This document shows positions 12,501-27,400 of a stretch of DNA of 64,000 nt, one piece after another. Where the stretch lies: the NCBI GenBank assembly GCA_900708905.1, contig CAADRB010000002.1:2083830-2147829 (forward strand), read 5' to 3'. Every line of letters begins with the position of its first letter. Positions within the stretch are counted from its first letter, which is position 1. The notes under the pieces were generated by a model that was not told the DNA's origin, did not search any database, and saw only the letters and a list, made by a program, of their open reading frames with translations. A program made the translations under genes and the position numbers. The DNA is from Hymenolepis diminuta (lineage: Eukaryota; Platyhelminthes; Cestoda; Cyclophyllidea; Hymenolepididae).

Positions 12501-15500
12501 TTTGAATGTCACTGATTTCCGTCTAGAATATATTTATAGCTAGAAGTATCATTATTTTTGACATGTGGAGTCTTTGTTTTTCAAGGATTATTCTCACAGT
12601 GATCCCTTGTTTATAAATGATCTGTTACTAAAAATTCAGCTCACAATGGGTAATAATGAAGATGCCATTCTGTGAAAACATAAGCCACTGATTAGCATGA
12701 CCAACCGAGCTCATTATTAAAGGTCGAAAGAGGGATTGTAGAATACGTATTTCTTTATCTAAAAGACTTTTCTCTGGATGTTGAAGGCACATTCCTTCAT
12801 AGACTTTGAAATTTCCAAAATGTTCTATGTGATGAAAATATGATGACGCTGAAGAATATTGAACCATCGTATGCTAAAAGGTCGACTGAAAACGCTTAGA
12901 TGGTGTGAAATTCATCTTTACTGGTTTATATATATTCAAACCATCACGGTAATATAATTTATTGTCCAACATAGAAGTAAATATGTCTTATCAAACACTT
13001 TTTTCCAATCAAAATTCAGTAAGGATATCAAGCGGTGTGTATTAAAAGAAATGCATTTTAAGTCAGTGATTCAAAGTCAAATAGACTTATTTAACAGTGA
13101 AATTCAATATCGGTATCTGATGTTTTGGGGACTTATCACATTCACTAGTGGTAAGAATAGAAAACAGAGCAGTTCCATTCAACAGTGTATTCAAATCACA
13201 CTTACAGAAAGTACTTACTGAAGGAAAAGGTTGTGAAGAGGAACTTTGTTTCAAAAATCTTGCATAGTGCCATTTTGCATCTTTCCTTTATACTTTATTC
13301 ATAAAACCACACGAGTTTCTCCACTGTACTTTAATAATACACTAAAAACTAAAATACCATGGCTCTGCCAATTTTATTCCTTACCGTCATTTTCGTTCCC
13401 AAATTATTCTATCGCTGTGATTCGTCAAGTTTCGTGCTTCCTGTTGAGATGTCCACAGCTCTGAGCTGGTAACCGTGAAGAATGGGCTGACTAAATTCAT
13501 ATCCCATTAGACACCAAGTGATAAACCCCAATTTACCCTAATTTAAAAGTCAAAATACGAAAAATGAACAAAGTAAAATGCAAAATGGGGAATTTGAAGA
13601 GGCTTTGATTAAATGATTATTTCTCAAATTCTAGTGTAATTTAAAAGGGGATAACAACCGGAAAAGGTGAAATTCACGTACCAAGATTTTGTTATGTCGG
13701 AAATATATCCTAATGCTTGGCCTATTTTTGATAAATATTAGTGCAGTCTAGCTAACAAGTTATGATATAAAACAATTACAGAAAAATTGAGAAATGATGA
13801 ATGTAGATGACAGATCAAATCCGGAGTTATCGATTTGACTGTTCAATGGGCGTGTAGTCTCAGTTACTTTTAACATAAATACTACAGTATTTTAAAAGGG
13901 AATAACACTTTTAAAAGCATAACCAAAACGGGAGATTGTTATTTTTCTACAACTGAAAATAATTGTAAAACTTTCTTGATGAAAAGGTAAGGGAAGATCC
14001 AAAAGATAATTGAATTTATAGTTAAGCAGAAAAAGAAACTTTGAGAGGCAGGTAGGAAAGGAATTTTAAGATTATTTGTGAAGAAATCCATTCCCCTATT
14101 TCTACTTTTTGATGATCTTTTAATCGGATATCCGGTAAAACTCTCTAGAATTCTGTGCACGATTCCTATATTTCAGGAACAATTCCTGGAACCATTTGGT
14201 GGTACTCTTCATAAATATTCCATCTCATTAACTGGAGCCTATACATCAAACGGTCATTCGAAATCCATCAGCGGTGGCGTCACATTATTATCGACTTAAA
14301 GTGTCTTCATTTGAAATATTTTCTGATTAAATTTTCGGGAGTTGTTAATGATTGACTGTTTCAGAGGAAAAATTAATGTCAAGGTGAAAATATTATTATA
14401 AAAAAATTAATATTTTCCTTTGACGGAGTTAACATTATGCTTATATTTCCTTCCGATTATTGGTGAAATAGTGAGCAACTCTTTAGTTATTTATATGAAC
14501 TAATATGAATTATATTATACAGTACATATTTCGGAGTGAACGGTAATAAATTTTTGCTATACCAACAAGAATTCGTGTTTTCCTTCATGATAGCGGGATA
14601 TAAGCTTGTAGATGGTAAAAAGTAAGGTTTTTAGACAGCTTTGCATTTGTCGGAGACTGTATCAGTTATCTCATTGCCGTACAAGCATCGGCATACATAT
14701 CAAAATTCCTATGGAGAATCAAACGGTCGTCGGACGATACTCTTCATGCATTTACCCTACTTTCCCAACCGGATTCTCAAACTGTGTTTTAACTAATCCA
14801 ACTCTTTTGCAAACCTTTTATTCATATATGTTCAACTATTATCTTACCTTCAGTCGGATTCTGACGTTTCCCTTGTACTACACGTCTTTCAACCCCTACA
14901 GTCATGTTCTCCAGACAATGTAGCTGAAAGAATAAGTGGAAATTACTTAAACCACCTCCGGAGGCTGAATGATTGTGCTAGCCGTTCGCATTCAAATGAA
15001 TTTTCTTTAAAGGTTTATTTTACTGATAATGCCACAGTGTTCGTCTTTTCCTTTAGTTACCACTTTTCCTATTTATCTCACTATATCGACTTTGAGCTAA
15101 TTAGAATATGTTGATTAGATAACTGAGGATGTCGGGTTATATAGTCTGTTCAACGTGCATGTGAATAAATTTTTTCAACCCTTCTTCAACAAATGTCTGC
15201 ATATTATCTGAGTCCCTAAAATTCATTTGGCATTTTCACCTTTATTCTTGCTAGAACATATATAATAATATGTGCGAGACTCCAAAATACAGTTTGTGGG
15301 TGATTCCTAAAATATTTCCTCATTGATTCTTATCATTTTTGTCGTAGCAAAGTTACTTAGAATTAGGAGGGAGGACGGGTTCTCGAATTCTATCAACAAT
15401 CTCTAATAGGGTTAGAGAGTCAAAAAATGTTAAAATGTCACCTTTTACGATTGCGTCTATTCCTCTATATTTATTTATTTATGACGGCATTTTAGTTACT

Positions 15501-18420
15501 TTGACGGGTGAAACATCGTAAGGAGAAGTGCCTATAATACGGAAAGCTCACATTCTAAATTGTTGAATTGTTATGCGATTTATAAATAGGTTCAAGTTGA
15601 GGCAACTCATATGGTCATGGGTCCATACTCTAATTATCAAGCAATGGAAAGTGACACTGCAGAACAGTTTTATAGTGAACTTAGTTTGCCAATCGCTGAA
15701 TACTGTACAATGCAAAAATCGTCTAGTTATCAATATGAGCTAATTAGGTCGGAAGGTGATCAAATACAACCTTGAAGTACACTTTTCAAGTTCGCTCTAC
15801 TTGCATTCACGGACAATTCCTAACAATTATCATAATTCTTCACAGAATATGATTTCATTGTATTAAACGCTTTGCACTAATAATTACAAATGTATTGATT
15901 CCCCTTCTCTCCCCAAATTCGAAACCAAGAAACTAGGCATTTTATACTACATACTAATTTTATAAATAATCGATAATAATAAACATGTAATTTTTTCAAT
16001 TTAAAAAAATGAAATGTAATAGATAACAAAAAATGTGTGAAGTTCTCATATAAGTTGGTACATAAATGATAAAGTGAATACCTCGCGTCATCATTAATAT
16101 GATGCAGGAATGTTGCATCGCGTTTTACCAAGAAGAAATGAAAGAAAGCACAATAAAGGAAAAATGCGTTATGCCCTGCTAATGGAAGTATTGTCTATTG
16201 AGGGTGTATTCATATGTCGAACAGCAAAATACCCTGTTGGCCATTAAGGGGAAGGATCGTTAATGGACTGTGTGCTATTGCTGTTAAGTGAAAAACTTAT
16301 TGCAGCAAAAGTGGGAAGATAGCAAAGAGCAAAATTGAGAATATTTGATCTGTAAATGAGAAAATATAAAACATTCATTTGCTACTACGTTAAAGTAGAG
16401 AAAAGATTTTATTCCTTACTAGGATAATGCATTTCGTAGTTGGTGGTCTATACTATTTATTTTTTCCATATGTTCTACTGTTATATATTCTAAGCCATTA
16501 TTTATAACATTTTACTAATAATTTTCCATTTATTTAACTAAATTTTCATGTTAACTCTTCTATTATCAAATGAGATCACTAAAGGTATATATAAATCAAT
16601 GTATCGTTTCTTTTAAGTTAGACAAAAATCGTATTTGATCTCATCTGATAGTTTAATATTCCTTACTTTTGAATTAATACAACTTTAGCAATTATTATCA
16701 AACAATTACACACATGTCTCTCATCCTCTTTTCTATAGAACTTTACTGGTAATTTTGTGAATGCGAAACAAATGTAAATCAATGGTTAGAAGGAGTAAAA
16801 TGAGCAACCAAAATTATTTAGGAAGAAATTATACGGTAATAAAAATGTCCTGACCGTCACCTTGTCAAAAAGACGGGTGTCATTGCGTCTCCCCTATATG
16901 ACCCATATGAGGACAAAATAGAAGTTTTAAGGCCGTTGACATTCACATTACGAATTATCCTCATTTCTGCTTCACTTTGTGCTCGTTATTTAATTGTTAT
17001 CTAACTACTATTCTACAGCTTTGTACTTCCCACTTACTCAAAAAGTCGTAATCAATTATTACTCTAATTACTTGACCCTAAAAATGAAGGTGGTGAATTT
17101 AAATTATTTATGTAAAGTGAAAGAAAACGGTATTAATTAATTATTTAACTTGAGTAGTGATGGTGCTACCTAAATTACTGGAGATTCATCTAATTAAATT
17201 TCATCCACAGTCATAACTATGATGATATTAAACACAAAACCATTATTAGACTAAATAAATAGTCTCTTCAGAAGTGGTGTGAATACAAGTGAAGTCATAA
17301 TTTGGTTGCTATATGTTAAAAATTATGATTTTGTCATTTGCCCACCAAAATCAGTCATAAACAAAGAAAGTTATTAAAAAAATCCTTTCAAATGAAAAAG
17401 ATCAATCGAGTAATCTAAATAGTAAATTTCCAATAATAAGCTAAATTTGCGACTCTATGACTGATTAATAATATATATTTTAAACCGCCTTACAAAATAA
17501 TTTCAGGTACTCCTCGTAAAATTGTTGCATGATATAAATGAATTTCCAGTATACCTTAATATTAAAGACATATTATTTTCCTTTTTTAAAAGCAGATATG
17601 GCAAATAATATGCTTACCCCCAAAACTAATGACAAAATTAAATTCCTTAAATAATGCCCTCGTAACATTTGATTTGCATTTGTTAAACGAAAGACCAAAC
17701 CACCTGATCGGGTAAATTCAATATTGGACATGTTGATTTTTGCTAAGGAATAATATATCCAAAATTACAATAGGTAAAATTGTCTTAAGGACGTCTGTTT
17801 ATACTTGATAACACAAAAAGATAACATTTCATAAACTGGCATATCACAAGTTCTAGGCAAGGTAATGACATTAACATAAAATTGTTCATAAAAATCGCTA
17901 ACGCTAAATCATATTTTTAAAGGAGAGAGTTATAATGTCATTTTAAATAATGCCCGATTAATCCAGTTGAAATTGATTTATTATTCCCGTTTGATTAATA
18001 AATATAAATAAACAAAACTTTAATATTCGGAACAAATAATTAATAATACATCTAACTATATAGATACTAGGGTAATCAGATGCAATCAAAAGCTTCTTTA
18101 TACAACCAAATAATTTTGACTCTAAGTAAACGCGTTAATTCGAATTGAAGGGGGTCTGGGGTTTGATGCTAAACGGACGCTAACAAGTAATCAACCGCAC
18201 TTACAGACTGTATTATTGTATAGCATTTAAAAATATACATATTTTAGTGATACTTAATCATATTACAGCAACTTTTATCCCTTTAAATACACATAATCTC
18301 TCGGCGGTTATTGTTTTATTTCAGATAATATTTCTTTTATTTATATAAACTTTCATTTTATAACCTCGGTTTTTTTCCTTATAACGATATCTATAAAACT
18401 GACTTTCTACTTAAATTTAG
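9547..18420. other. Gene-free stretch upstream of ceramide synthase
   Basis: About 8.9 kb with no recognised gene. Several open frames of 60-103 codons exist (for example 14,612-14,923 plus and 12,628-12,867 minus) but lack familiar motifs and convincing splice sites. Simple repeats: CT-rich tract at about 10,877-10,905 and a CACAAT repeat near 10,776. Regulatory sequence of the downstream gene may lie at the right end, but no core promoter motif is convincing. Confidence 0.45.
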
Positions 18421-18433
18421 TATCAGGTTTAAA
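18411..18433 (+). promoter_or_regulatory. Possible splice-leader or 5'-UTR intron acceptor before ceramide synthase ATG
   Basis: A pyrimidine-bearing tract ending TTAAATTTAG at 18,411-18,420 precedes the start codon by 13 bases. This is typical of a trans-splicing acceptor in flatworms, or of the acceptor of a 5'-UTR intron. Which of the two cannot be told from DNA alone. Confidence 0.4.
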
Positions 18434-21400
18434 ATGACACTCGGAATTACTAAGAACTTTAATTTTTGGTCAGAACAGTTTTGGTTACCGGTAAACCAAA
18501 CGTGGGAGGGTGTAAAAACTCCCATCTTCACCGATTTCCAATATGGAATATTTGCTAGTATCGTGTTGAGTATAATGAGGATTTTCCTTTGCAAGTACTT
18601 TGTCAATTTCTAAAATATAATCGGCAAAATTTAGTTATGTATTTACACCTCTTGGATTGAGTAATGGCTTGCGATATGACCATGCGAAGCAAGTCCCTTA
18701 TAATCCCAAATTCGAAGAATATTACCTAACGAATAAGCGGCCGTCTTCGTCAGATATTAAAGTAAGAGATTGAGTTCTTGTACTTATATTATTCCAAATT
18801 TTAGAGTTTATCCAAGAAACTTGATATGAGTGAAGTCAAAGTATCCAATTGGTTTCGGATGAAACGAAACTCCGCAAAGTTTCCTATTATTGTAAAGTTT
18901 GTTGAATCTGGGTAGGCCCTCATTTTATGAACTAACTTGGAAAAAAATAGTTGGAAATTCTCCTTCTACTATTGCATTTTTTGTTATGGGATTTACTGTT
19001 TGCATAGGGTGAGTAATTTATTCCAATGATCGAATTCTGTCTAGGAGCCATTTTTGTACGATACTACCTACTTTTTCCGAGATTACCCCCACCATGATAT
19101 TAGCCAATGTATATTCTGGTATTACACTATTGAGCTTTCATACTACGTAACTGAATTTATGTGGATATTTGTGGAGGTGAAGCGTAAGGTATTTCCCAAT
19201 TTATCTTATTGTTTTGTATTCCCCTAATTTGTTTGTTTACATTTATCATCTATCAGTTAAACTTTATCCTGTTTTACGGAGCTTCTAAATGTTTTACATT
19301 TCTTTACAGGACTTTGCCGTGATGTTATCTCATCACGTTTTCACGGTTACTCTGATCGTATTTTCTTTTTTAACGAACTACTTCCGGATAGGATCGGTGA
19401 TTATGCTCATACATGACGCCTCTGACTTCTGGTTAGAGGTGAGATCAGGATCAATGTTTCTTAATTACAATTTGATTGAATATCGCTTATTTTTTTCTGC
19501 TTGTTTTATTTAGGCTGCAAAGATGTTCAGATATGTTGGAAAATTCTGGTCCTGTATGTTCTGTTTCACGACATTCATCCTCGTATGGATTATAACTCGA
19601 CTCTACTACTTTCCAGTCCGGTAAATATTTTTTTCCTCAGATTTCCTATAACTTTAAATTCTTCCTGTGAAAAAATGAGCAATTTTCTAAATGAAATTCA
19701 CAAACATGTACACCCACCTATTCTTACATTTTATCTTTTCGTGTACAGTCGTGGCATGATCCGAATTCGCCCCATTTCGTGCACTAGTGCTTGCTGTTCT
19801 CGTGATACGTAATTCGATTCACAAACTTAATTTTCTTAAATAGCACCATTCATAAGTGTGATTTGCGATTATCAGAGAATGGCCAATTAAGGGTCGGCGT
19901 GAATGGCCAATCATTGCCCAATTAATGTGTTATTGGCACATGCTCACTGCTAGTTGATTGGATGAATATTAAGAGATGAAATTTGGTTGATTGGTTATTA
20001 TCTTGAAATTCAATTTACTTACGTATGAAGAATTTCGTCTCCATCTTCAATTATATTTTTTGCTTCAAATCGTTATTGAAATTCCTAAAATATTTATTCA
20101 CTTCAGCCGGAATAATTAAAGTTCAACCAAGTTCATCGGAATGCATTTATTTAGTCCCCGTTAATAACATAAACACTTGAACGAATGTGGGGTTTTGAGG
20201 TTAAGTGTCAATAACCTTCTAAGCTTGTAAATAGTATATGAGTCCGTATCTCGAGAATTCATCATTAAATTATGGAATAATCATTCTCAAAATTTAAATG
20301 CGAGTTATGTAAGAATATTCATACAATAAAGCTGTCTGTCGGATTTTGTGGGTATTATGCAAATCGGTGCAAGTGGGTGTAGAGCTTTAATGTCTTATTT
20401 TTGGAAGAAAAAACAGTTGGTCTATTGGGCTTGGTTGTATACCGATGGCGCTACGGTAAGCGTGCTCGTCCACACAGTCGAAACCCATGGGTTCGATGAC
20501 CAGTGGACACAAGGGTCAATCTAAACGACTAATAAAGAGATGACATTATTCGAGGTTCTTATCAGAGGAGCTTTATAACACTACCTATTTGTCCACAACA
20601 AGTATTAGATAAAAGCTTTCCTAAATGGGCTTGGGAATTAATTAATGGTTACGTTTGATAAACAGAATCTTTGTGATTAATTTTCTCAAATAAAGAACGT
20701 GTTTCAGTAGGTTCCTAGCATTTTAGGTGCTAATTTCAGTTTTCTGTCGGTATTTTAAAAAAATTTATTAGACGTCCTTATGCCCATTAGTCTTTCAGAA
20801 AGTAGAAGGCCTAACTCTGCAAAAAACTGCAAGATGGTAGTTTAACCTCCTTGTCATCTATAAGATTTTAAATCACTTAGTGCCACGTCCATTCCGCAGA
20901 ATAAATGAAGCATTATTCCGTAAATTTTTCGTTCGAAATTTTGAATTTCAGTCTTTCTTGTAATTTTGCCTTATGCTTCTGCCTCTGCTTTCTGAGAAAT
21001 TCAGTAAGCACATTATACTTTTCTGTATCCAAATATATGTAATTTTAATAGTATCTACTTAAATTCCTATATTAGGAAATAGTCTTACTCTAATTTTAGA
21101 TTGTTCAGGGGACGTTGTTCTAACTTATAGTCAAGGCCAGTGTTGTGAGGCATACTTAATGATTCCCAAGCCCATTTAGGAAAGTGCTTTCCAACGCTTG
21201 TCTTGGGTATAATGGTATCATAGAGCCTTCCTGGTGAGAGATTCGTATTCTGCCACTCTATATTAACCAAACTTAACCAGTGCAGTGGGCCATTTCGTTC
21301 ATTGGGTGTGCATCGATAGTAATCGAACCTGTCACTCCTGAATTTCCAGACGATCACGGTGACCAACGCGTCACCGACACAACAAGAGATATTCCTATCA

Positions 21401-24400
21401 CTTTTCTTTTAAAATATATGATCATCCTCTTCTAATTCTAATATTCTATTTGTCATCCAATATTTATGAAATAAGAGGGGAAATTAGAAGCAGGTATTAT
21501 TCTTTGATTACATTAACCAACCAGCAGATTGCTTATTCTTCAATCTTAACTTGTTGTAGATGGACTTCAACGTTAATTCAAAAGGCAATGGGACAGATTT
21601 TAATCTTATTCTTTTAGTTCCATATGACTGTGTCCTTTACAAATAACTTATAATCTACATTATTACACTTCCTAAATTTTTGCAAGATTTGCTAATATCC
21701 ATGATGAATAGTTTGTTTTTGTCGTTTGTAGCTTGCACGGCACTGCGAAACTCTGATTACTTTCATCACCACTTTATATCTAATAGTGTTCTTCTAAATG
21801 TCATTCTTTTTTCCCTTGCATCACTTAAAAACCAACAATTATTTCAAGCGCAGCTCTAAATACGACCCAGCTTTAACTGTTATTTCAGGAATACAAATTT
21901 TAATGTAAGCAATTAAATAAGTCTCCTGGTTTTAAATTAAATACTCGATATTATTGAATCAGTAAGTATTCGGGAAACTATGTAGATCTTATTCAGAAGC
22001 CTTTCTTCAGTTTATTCAACCAAACTTTAGCAGGAGATTGAGGATTGTAAACAGGTAAGAATCTTCTATTGTTAAATCCAGTAGATCAGATGATTAGTCC
22101 ATAGTCCAAAACACGATTTGGTAAACAAATATATTGATTCCAATCCCATATTTATAATTAAAACTTAATAATTGCAATTCAGAACGATTCCTTTTGGGTT
22201 CGAGTTGTAATCAGTTCCTCTTTGTCCTTAAGAACTTCATGGTTTTGTTGAATTAGAATGGAGATGGACTTTAAATGCCGTTTGGCAAAAAATTAAATTA
22301 TTTGTTTTCAATAACGAAGATTTGTTTTTATCTATTTTTCAATCATTCATTTCTCACCTAGGTTCTAATTAATCTAATAGAGAAAGAAAGCTCGATGGAT
22401 TAGATAGGACAAAAAGAAAATGAAAATTCAGGTGCTAGCAGAAGGGAAAATTAACCCCCTACGAAATCGCCACAAGAAAAAATGACACTCTTGCCAGATT
22501 TCTATCACAACCTCAATTTCGGAAACTGAAAAATCTTAAATTGCTCAAATTTGAAAATACACAAAATATTGTACCTCGTTACAAGATAAATTGAATCAAG
22601 ATATAGCTGTTCTTGTTAAAGTAGTTGGTTGAATACAACTCTATGTCGAATTAAACTCCATGTAAGAACGTATTCGTAGTTCTCTCATGAAGCATTCATC
22701 CACTATAAACCCGTTAAAGACAATATATAAATCTACAAATAAATACTTCAGAGTTTGTTAGTTAATATGACAATTAAAGGGAGTGTAATTGGTTCACATA
22801 TAAGATTACTACGACTGATAAGTTAATGGGTATCGCCTATAGCATCCCGATATTCTGGCTTGGATTTGGGATAGATTAATGGCCGGAATGGGTAATTATA
22901 ATCCACTATGGGGTTGTATTGATCAGCTGGCGACAGTAACTAATGATGCCTTGTAGTTTATGATTATTACATAAGACAAATTTGAGTGAATTTGTGTGCT
23001 GCCATTTAAAATCCGCTATAAAAAAGGGACAATGTTAGTAGAATCTGATTTTTTTCTATTTACTACACATCATTAGATGGCATAGATTCAAAAGCCATTG
23101 CTACACATCAGTGGTTATATCCGATCACAAGACGTAAACTATAGACATGTAGCATATGGGATTATTATTGCATACATTTAACTAGCTATACCACTAAGTG
23201 TTGGTTTTATTATTTCCCATGGAAATGAGATAAAGGTATGACATTTTTAATCGTCGAAAAACAGCTGAGTAAAGGGAACAGCTAACAGGTTCAATAAGGT
23301 CCGAAGCGAGGAAGCCTCAAGAAGTAAGTAATGAAGTCAGAACATTACCATTCTTACTTTATTTGGATTCTGAGGGTATTAAGTTGTCCATGTTCGAATA
23401 AGGAATACCGCTCACTGTGTAGTGTCTTAATGTTCCAATTTACTGATTTAACTCTCGGATTCATGGTGGAGATTATGTCCTCGATACTCAGAGCTTGGTG
23501 ATCTCTTAATCCAATTTCGTGATTGGAAATGCTACTTTGTATACTCTTGCAGCCAGAGTAAGTAAACGGGATTGGGTAAGTATTTTAAACGCAGCAGAGC
23601 TTACTGATATTTACAAGGCGTTTTCTCTTATTCTCTCAATTTCCCTCTCCCCCTTATCTCATTTTTCGGTAATAATTGTGGCTCTTATAGTAATAAGTTA
23701 GCAGAAATAGCTGCATTACAGCATACGTAGTAAGTTTCGTGTGGCAGTGGCTCGTCAAATATACCTCAAGGGTTTTGTTTTGAAAATTTATAATTCAAGC
23801 AAATGTATTTGAAATGCAAATGCATTCTGATGCATGTTGTTAATGTTTTCTCGGACTAGTGTTGACAATGTGATTCATAATTACTTCACAGTTTGCTTCG
23901 TTTTTTGTTTCTAGTGTTGATTGTTTTGTGTATGTAAATTGAAGCTAAAGGGGCAGTATACAAAACACCTACCATAGCTTTCTTTTAGAATTTACGAAAA
24001 CAAATAGTTTTGTCTCTAGATGGATAAAGATCTGTAGTGACATACAACTAGCCTTTGTATTTGTTCACGGAATGTTCTCAGTATTTACTGACTGATTGAA
24101 ATAACCCAAAGGAAGAGACAAAAGTTGTGTAAACCGAAAATTTTGAAAAGATACATATTTACTTTTCAAGGTTGAAAACGGATAGACTTACTCTCAAAGT
24201 GTCGCATATTCGTTGGGCTGTGTATTCACTAAATTGTGAACAAAACATTATTTCCCATTTCATAAACCAAATCATTCTGCTCTCTCCTAAAAAAATTAAA
24301 GATGAAAACTAAAACCTACACTTATTCGAATGATACATTGGCTATCAATTTTATTGTAAATGGTTTTAAATCGCATACACTTACTGTAATACTTGACTAG

Positions 24401-27400
24401 CACAATTTCCACTAATTTTACATATATTCACCCTCATCAAGTTTTGTAGACCACTATTTCAAGCCAGAATTAAAGCATTTATTAGTCACAAGTACCTTTT
24501 GACACTTAACTTGCTCTGGAAAAAGATGATCCAGTATTTTTCTATTGGAAAACTACCTAATAATCACTGCCAGTCAGCAGTACATGATCTATGCTGTATC
24601 GATTTCTTCTCATTAGGGAATTAGATTCAGATGTTAGCAGAAGTTCGTCTAATTCGACAGATCTTTGTCCCTTTTGATAATGTAGAATGTACAGTGTCAA
24701 GTAAATCAGTAATTGAGCTTCAAAATCCCTCTTTTGTTTCGAATAAGTACTAGGGTGTTAGACTACAGTTTTCTTGGTTTTTCTAACAGTCAATGAGTCA
24801 TTTATCCTTAACGAATAGTATTATTAATAAAATTATATCTGAAGTTCACCAGTAGAGATTTGGGAAATTTGAGGACTTTGATTTTTTTAAAGTTTTTTTA
24901 AAATTCTCTAACCATTGTTCTGAATCACGTGCCTAATGTATCTATTATTTTAGTATGGAAGTTAAAACGGACTGTTCTTAGTTCGCCTAACAGTGAATAT
25001 TGATGTTTTACCCATCTTTTATATACACTGGTAAGATAATGGAGATGTTAGAGCTCTTTAAAATTGTACTTGTAAACAACTCAAGTTTATTTAAAAACGT
25101 TATTTAAAAAGTGTACATCCGTAGAATCGGAGGTTATGTGATTAATGCATGTCAAGTTATGTAGATGGTCAACTATACGGCTTAATTTTGATAATTAACA
25201 GAGGTTAAAGAATATGGTTTTTTTTTCAAATGCAGCTCCAAGCTACTTTCCCTCCACCGAAGTTGTTAATAGTTTCCGTGATGGCCCTTGAGGGTTTTTT
25301 TATTATTTCATATCCTCATCGATTTACAATTAATGCTAACTGCAGGTGAAAAACATTTTAAATGACGAATATAGCAGGCTAACGTTCCTGTGTTCATTGC
25401 TCAAATGAATTGATAATTATGACAGATGTTACCCATGACAATGCAAAAAATTTCTAATTTTCAATAATGAGATAGGATCTGAGAATGTGAAATGGAAAAA
25501 CAATTCAGAGAGTAATGAAACATGTTAAACGAAAGGGGGTATACAATGATGGTGGCAGGACGTTAATGATCCTAGTTTATGAATTCTAGAAGCATTGAGT
25601 TACCAACTTTCAAATAAGGGCAACGATTCTAAATCTTCCGAGGCTAAGTTTTCATAACTTTATCCTAAGTTTTCTGAGTAATTTCATGTTCGCGATTTTC
25701 AGAGCTAGTTGATCTGTGGTATGATTGAACATCTGGTTATGCCACTAATTCATTTGCATCTTCTTAGGGCCAAGAGCAGTTAAATGTGGCTAGCAGAGCA
25801 TTTAAGGCTAATTGACTTTACCCAATGAAATGGTTATTCAAGAGTTCTTTTCCCATTTGTCCTGTCTTAGTAAGTATTAGTTCTAAGGATCACTGGTAAC
25901 TTTTTACCGAATTAAGAAAGTGCACTGCTTATATATTAAATAGGTTATCCACTTGTTCGACTACTTGGCAACCCAGTAATATATTATTTAGTAGACCCCA
26001 TTTAAAACAACAGAAATTAGATGACAGCAATTTATAATTCTAGTCCTAAAGGTACGAGTTCCATTCAAGCAGTTTTAAACAAGTCCCTCATATGATATTG
26101 AAAATATTCGTTTCTGCCTCATATCACTGCTCAGTTGTCTTTTACTTTGATTACTTTTGAGAATATTGATGCTTAAGACCTAAGATATCCTTATTTTAAA
26201 TCGAATGATTAAAGTCTTGACTTAACGCATATGAATTTATAGAATATCGTGAAACAATGCTAAAAATTTAAGTTCAGTAATGCTACTTTGTCAATTAAAT
26301 GTTCTGAAATCATAGTAACTCAAAAATGTATATGCGAATGAAAGACTGGCGGACATCTCAACGTCCTGGTTTCCCATTGTCTTATGATACTATTTCTATA
26401 AGTTTCGGGCATTCTTCATCATTTTAATTATCTTACTGAACATATTTCTCACCAGGTCCTATCAGTAATTTTCGCTATTAATATAGTGTACTCTTTAAGT
26501 TCAGTTACCAAGGTGGTTAAAGTTCATTTTGTATCATCTTTGTGAACTAAAATTGTATCATTTGTTCAGACTCTGAAGTTGCGTGGATAACAACTAATCG
26601 GGAAAAATCAACACGAATTTAAATATTACACTTTACGAATTAATAATCTATTATTATTGGTCACAGTAATAAACAATTTTACAATTTTAATTCTGCGAGG
26701 CAACTGACATCGGTTAAGGGAGTGGTATCCTTCAAACTTAAATTCTCGCTGTTTGGATACTTTTCGTTCTAAGCCTAGCTGGCTGTTTCTTTTTTAATTT
26801 AATGTCTGAACATGTAAAATATTATGTCGATATCAATAATAATAACTACTAGTGCGTTTAATGATTTATAGTTTTTATTATCTAATAACTATTTCCAACG
26901 CACTTTCACACACCTATGATAAGAAAAACGTAAAGCAATGAAGAGGGTAATTTCCTTCCTGTTGTTTCCTACATTATGAATGGTTTGAGCTTATGACCCT
27001 ACTTTGTGACTATAATAAACTAGATTTTGCAAATTATAATTTGAGTTATTCAAGCACTCACCTTGTAACTGGAATGAATAACCAGATAATTCTTTTGTTA
27101 AAAAACTATCTGATAGAGTTTCTATGACATTTGTGCACTATTAGTTTCACAAATTATGTTAAAATAATCTTCGAATTATCTACGCATTAGAGAATTTTTG
27201 TCTTAACCCGCGTTTTTATTCTCAAGCTTCGATAAACTACACTTCATTCGAAGGCTGTTATCTTAAAAACAATGTTATTTATACTCATCTAAGCTATTTT
27301 TGGCTGTAAATGATGTACGATTAGCATTGTCAAATTTTTTATATGGTGACTACAAAAATGTGCTCAGATGGCGTAGCAGTCAAAATATATATCATCCATA

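Noticed and set aside
14612..14923. 103-codon plus-strand frame as a gene
   Set aside because: No motif and no flanking splice sites, and the composition resembles background.
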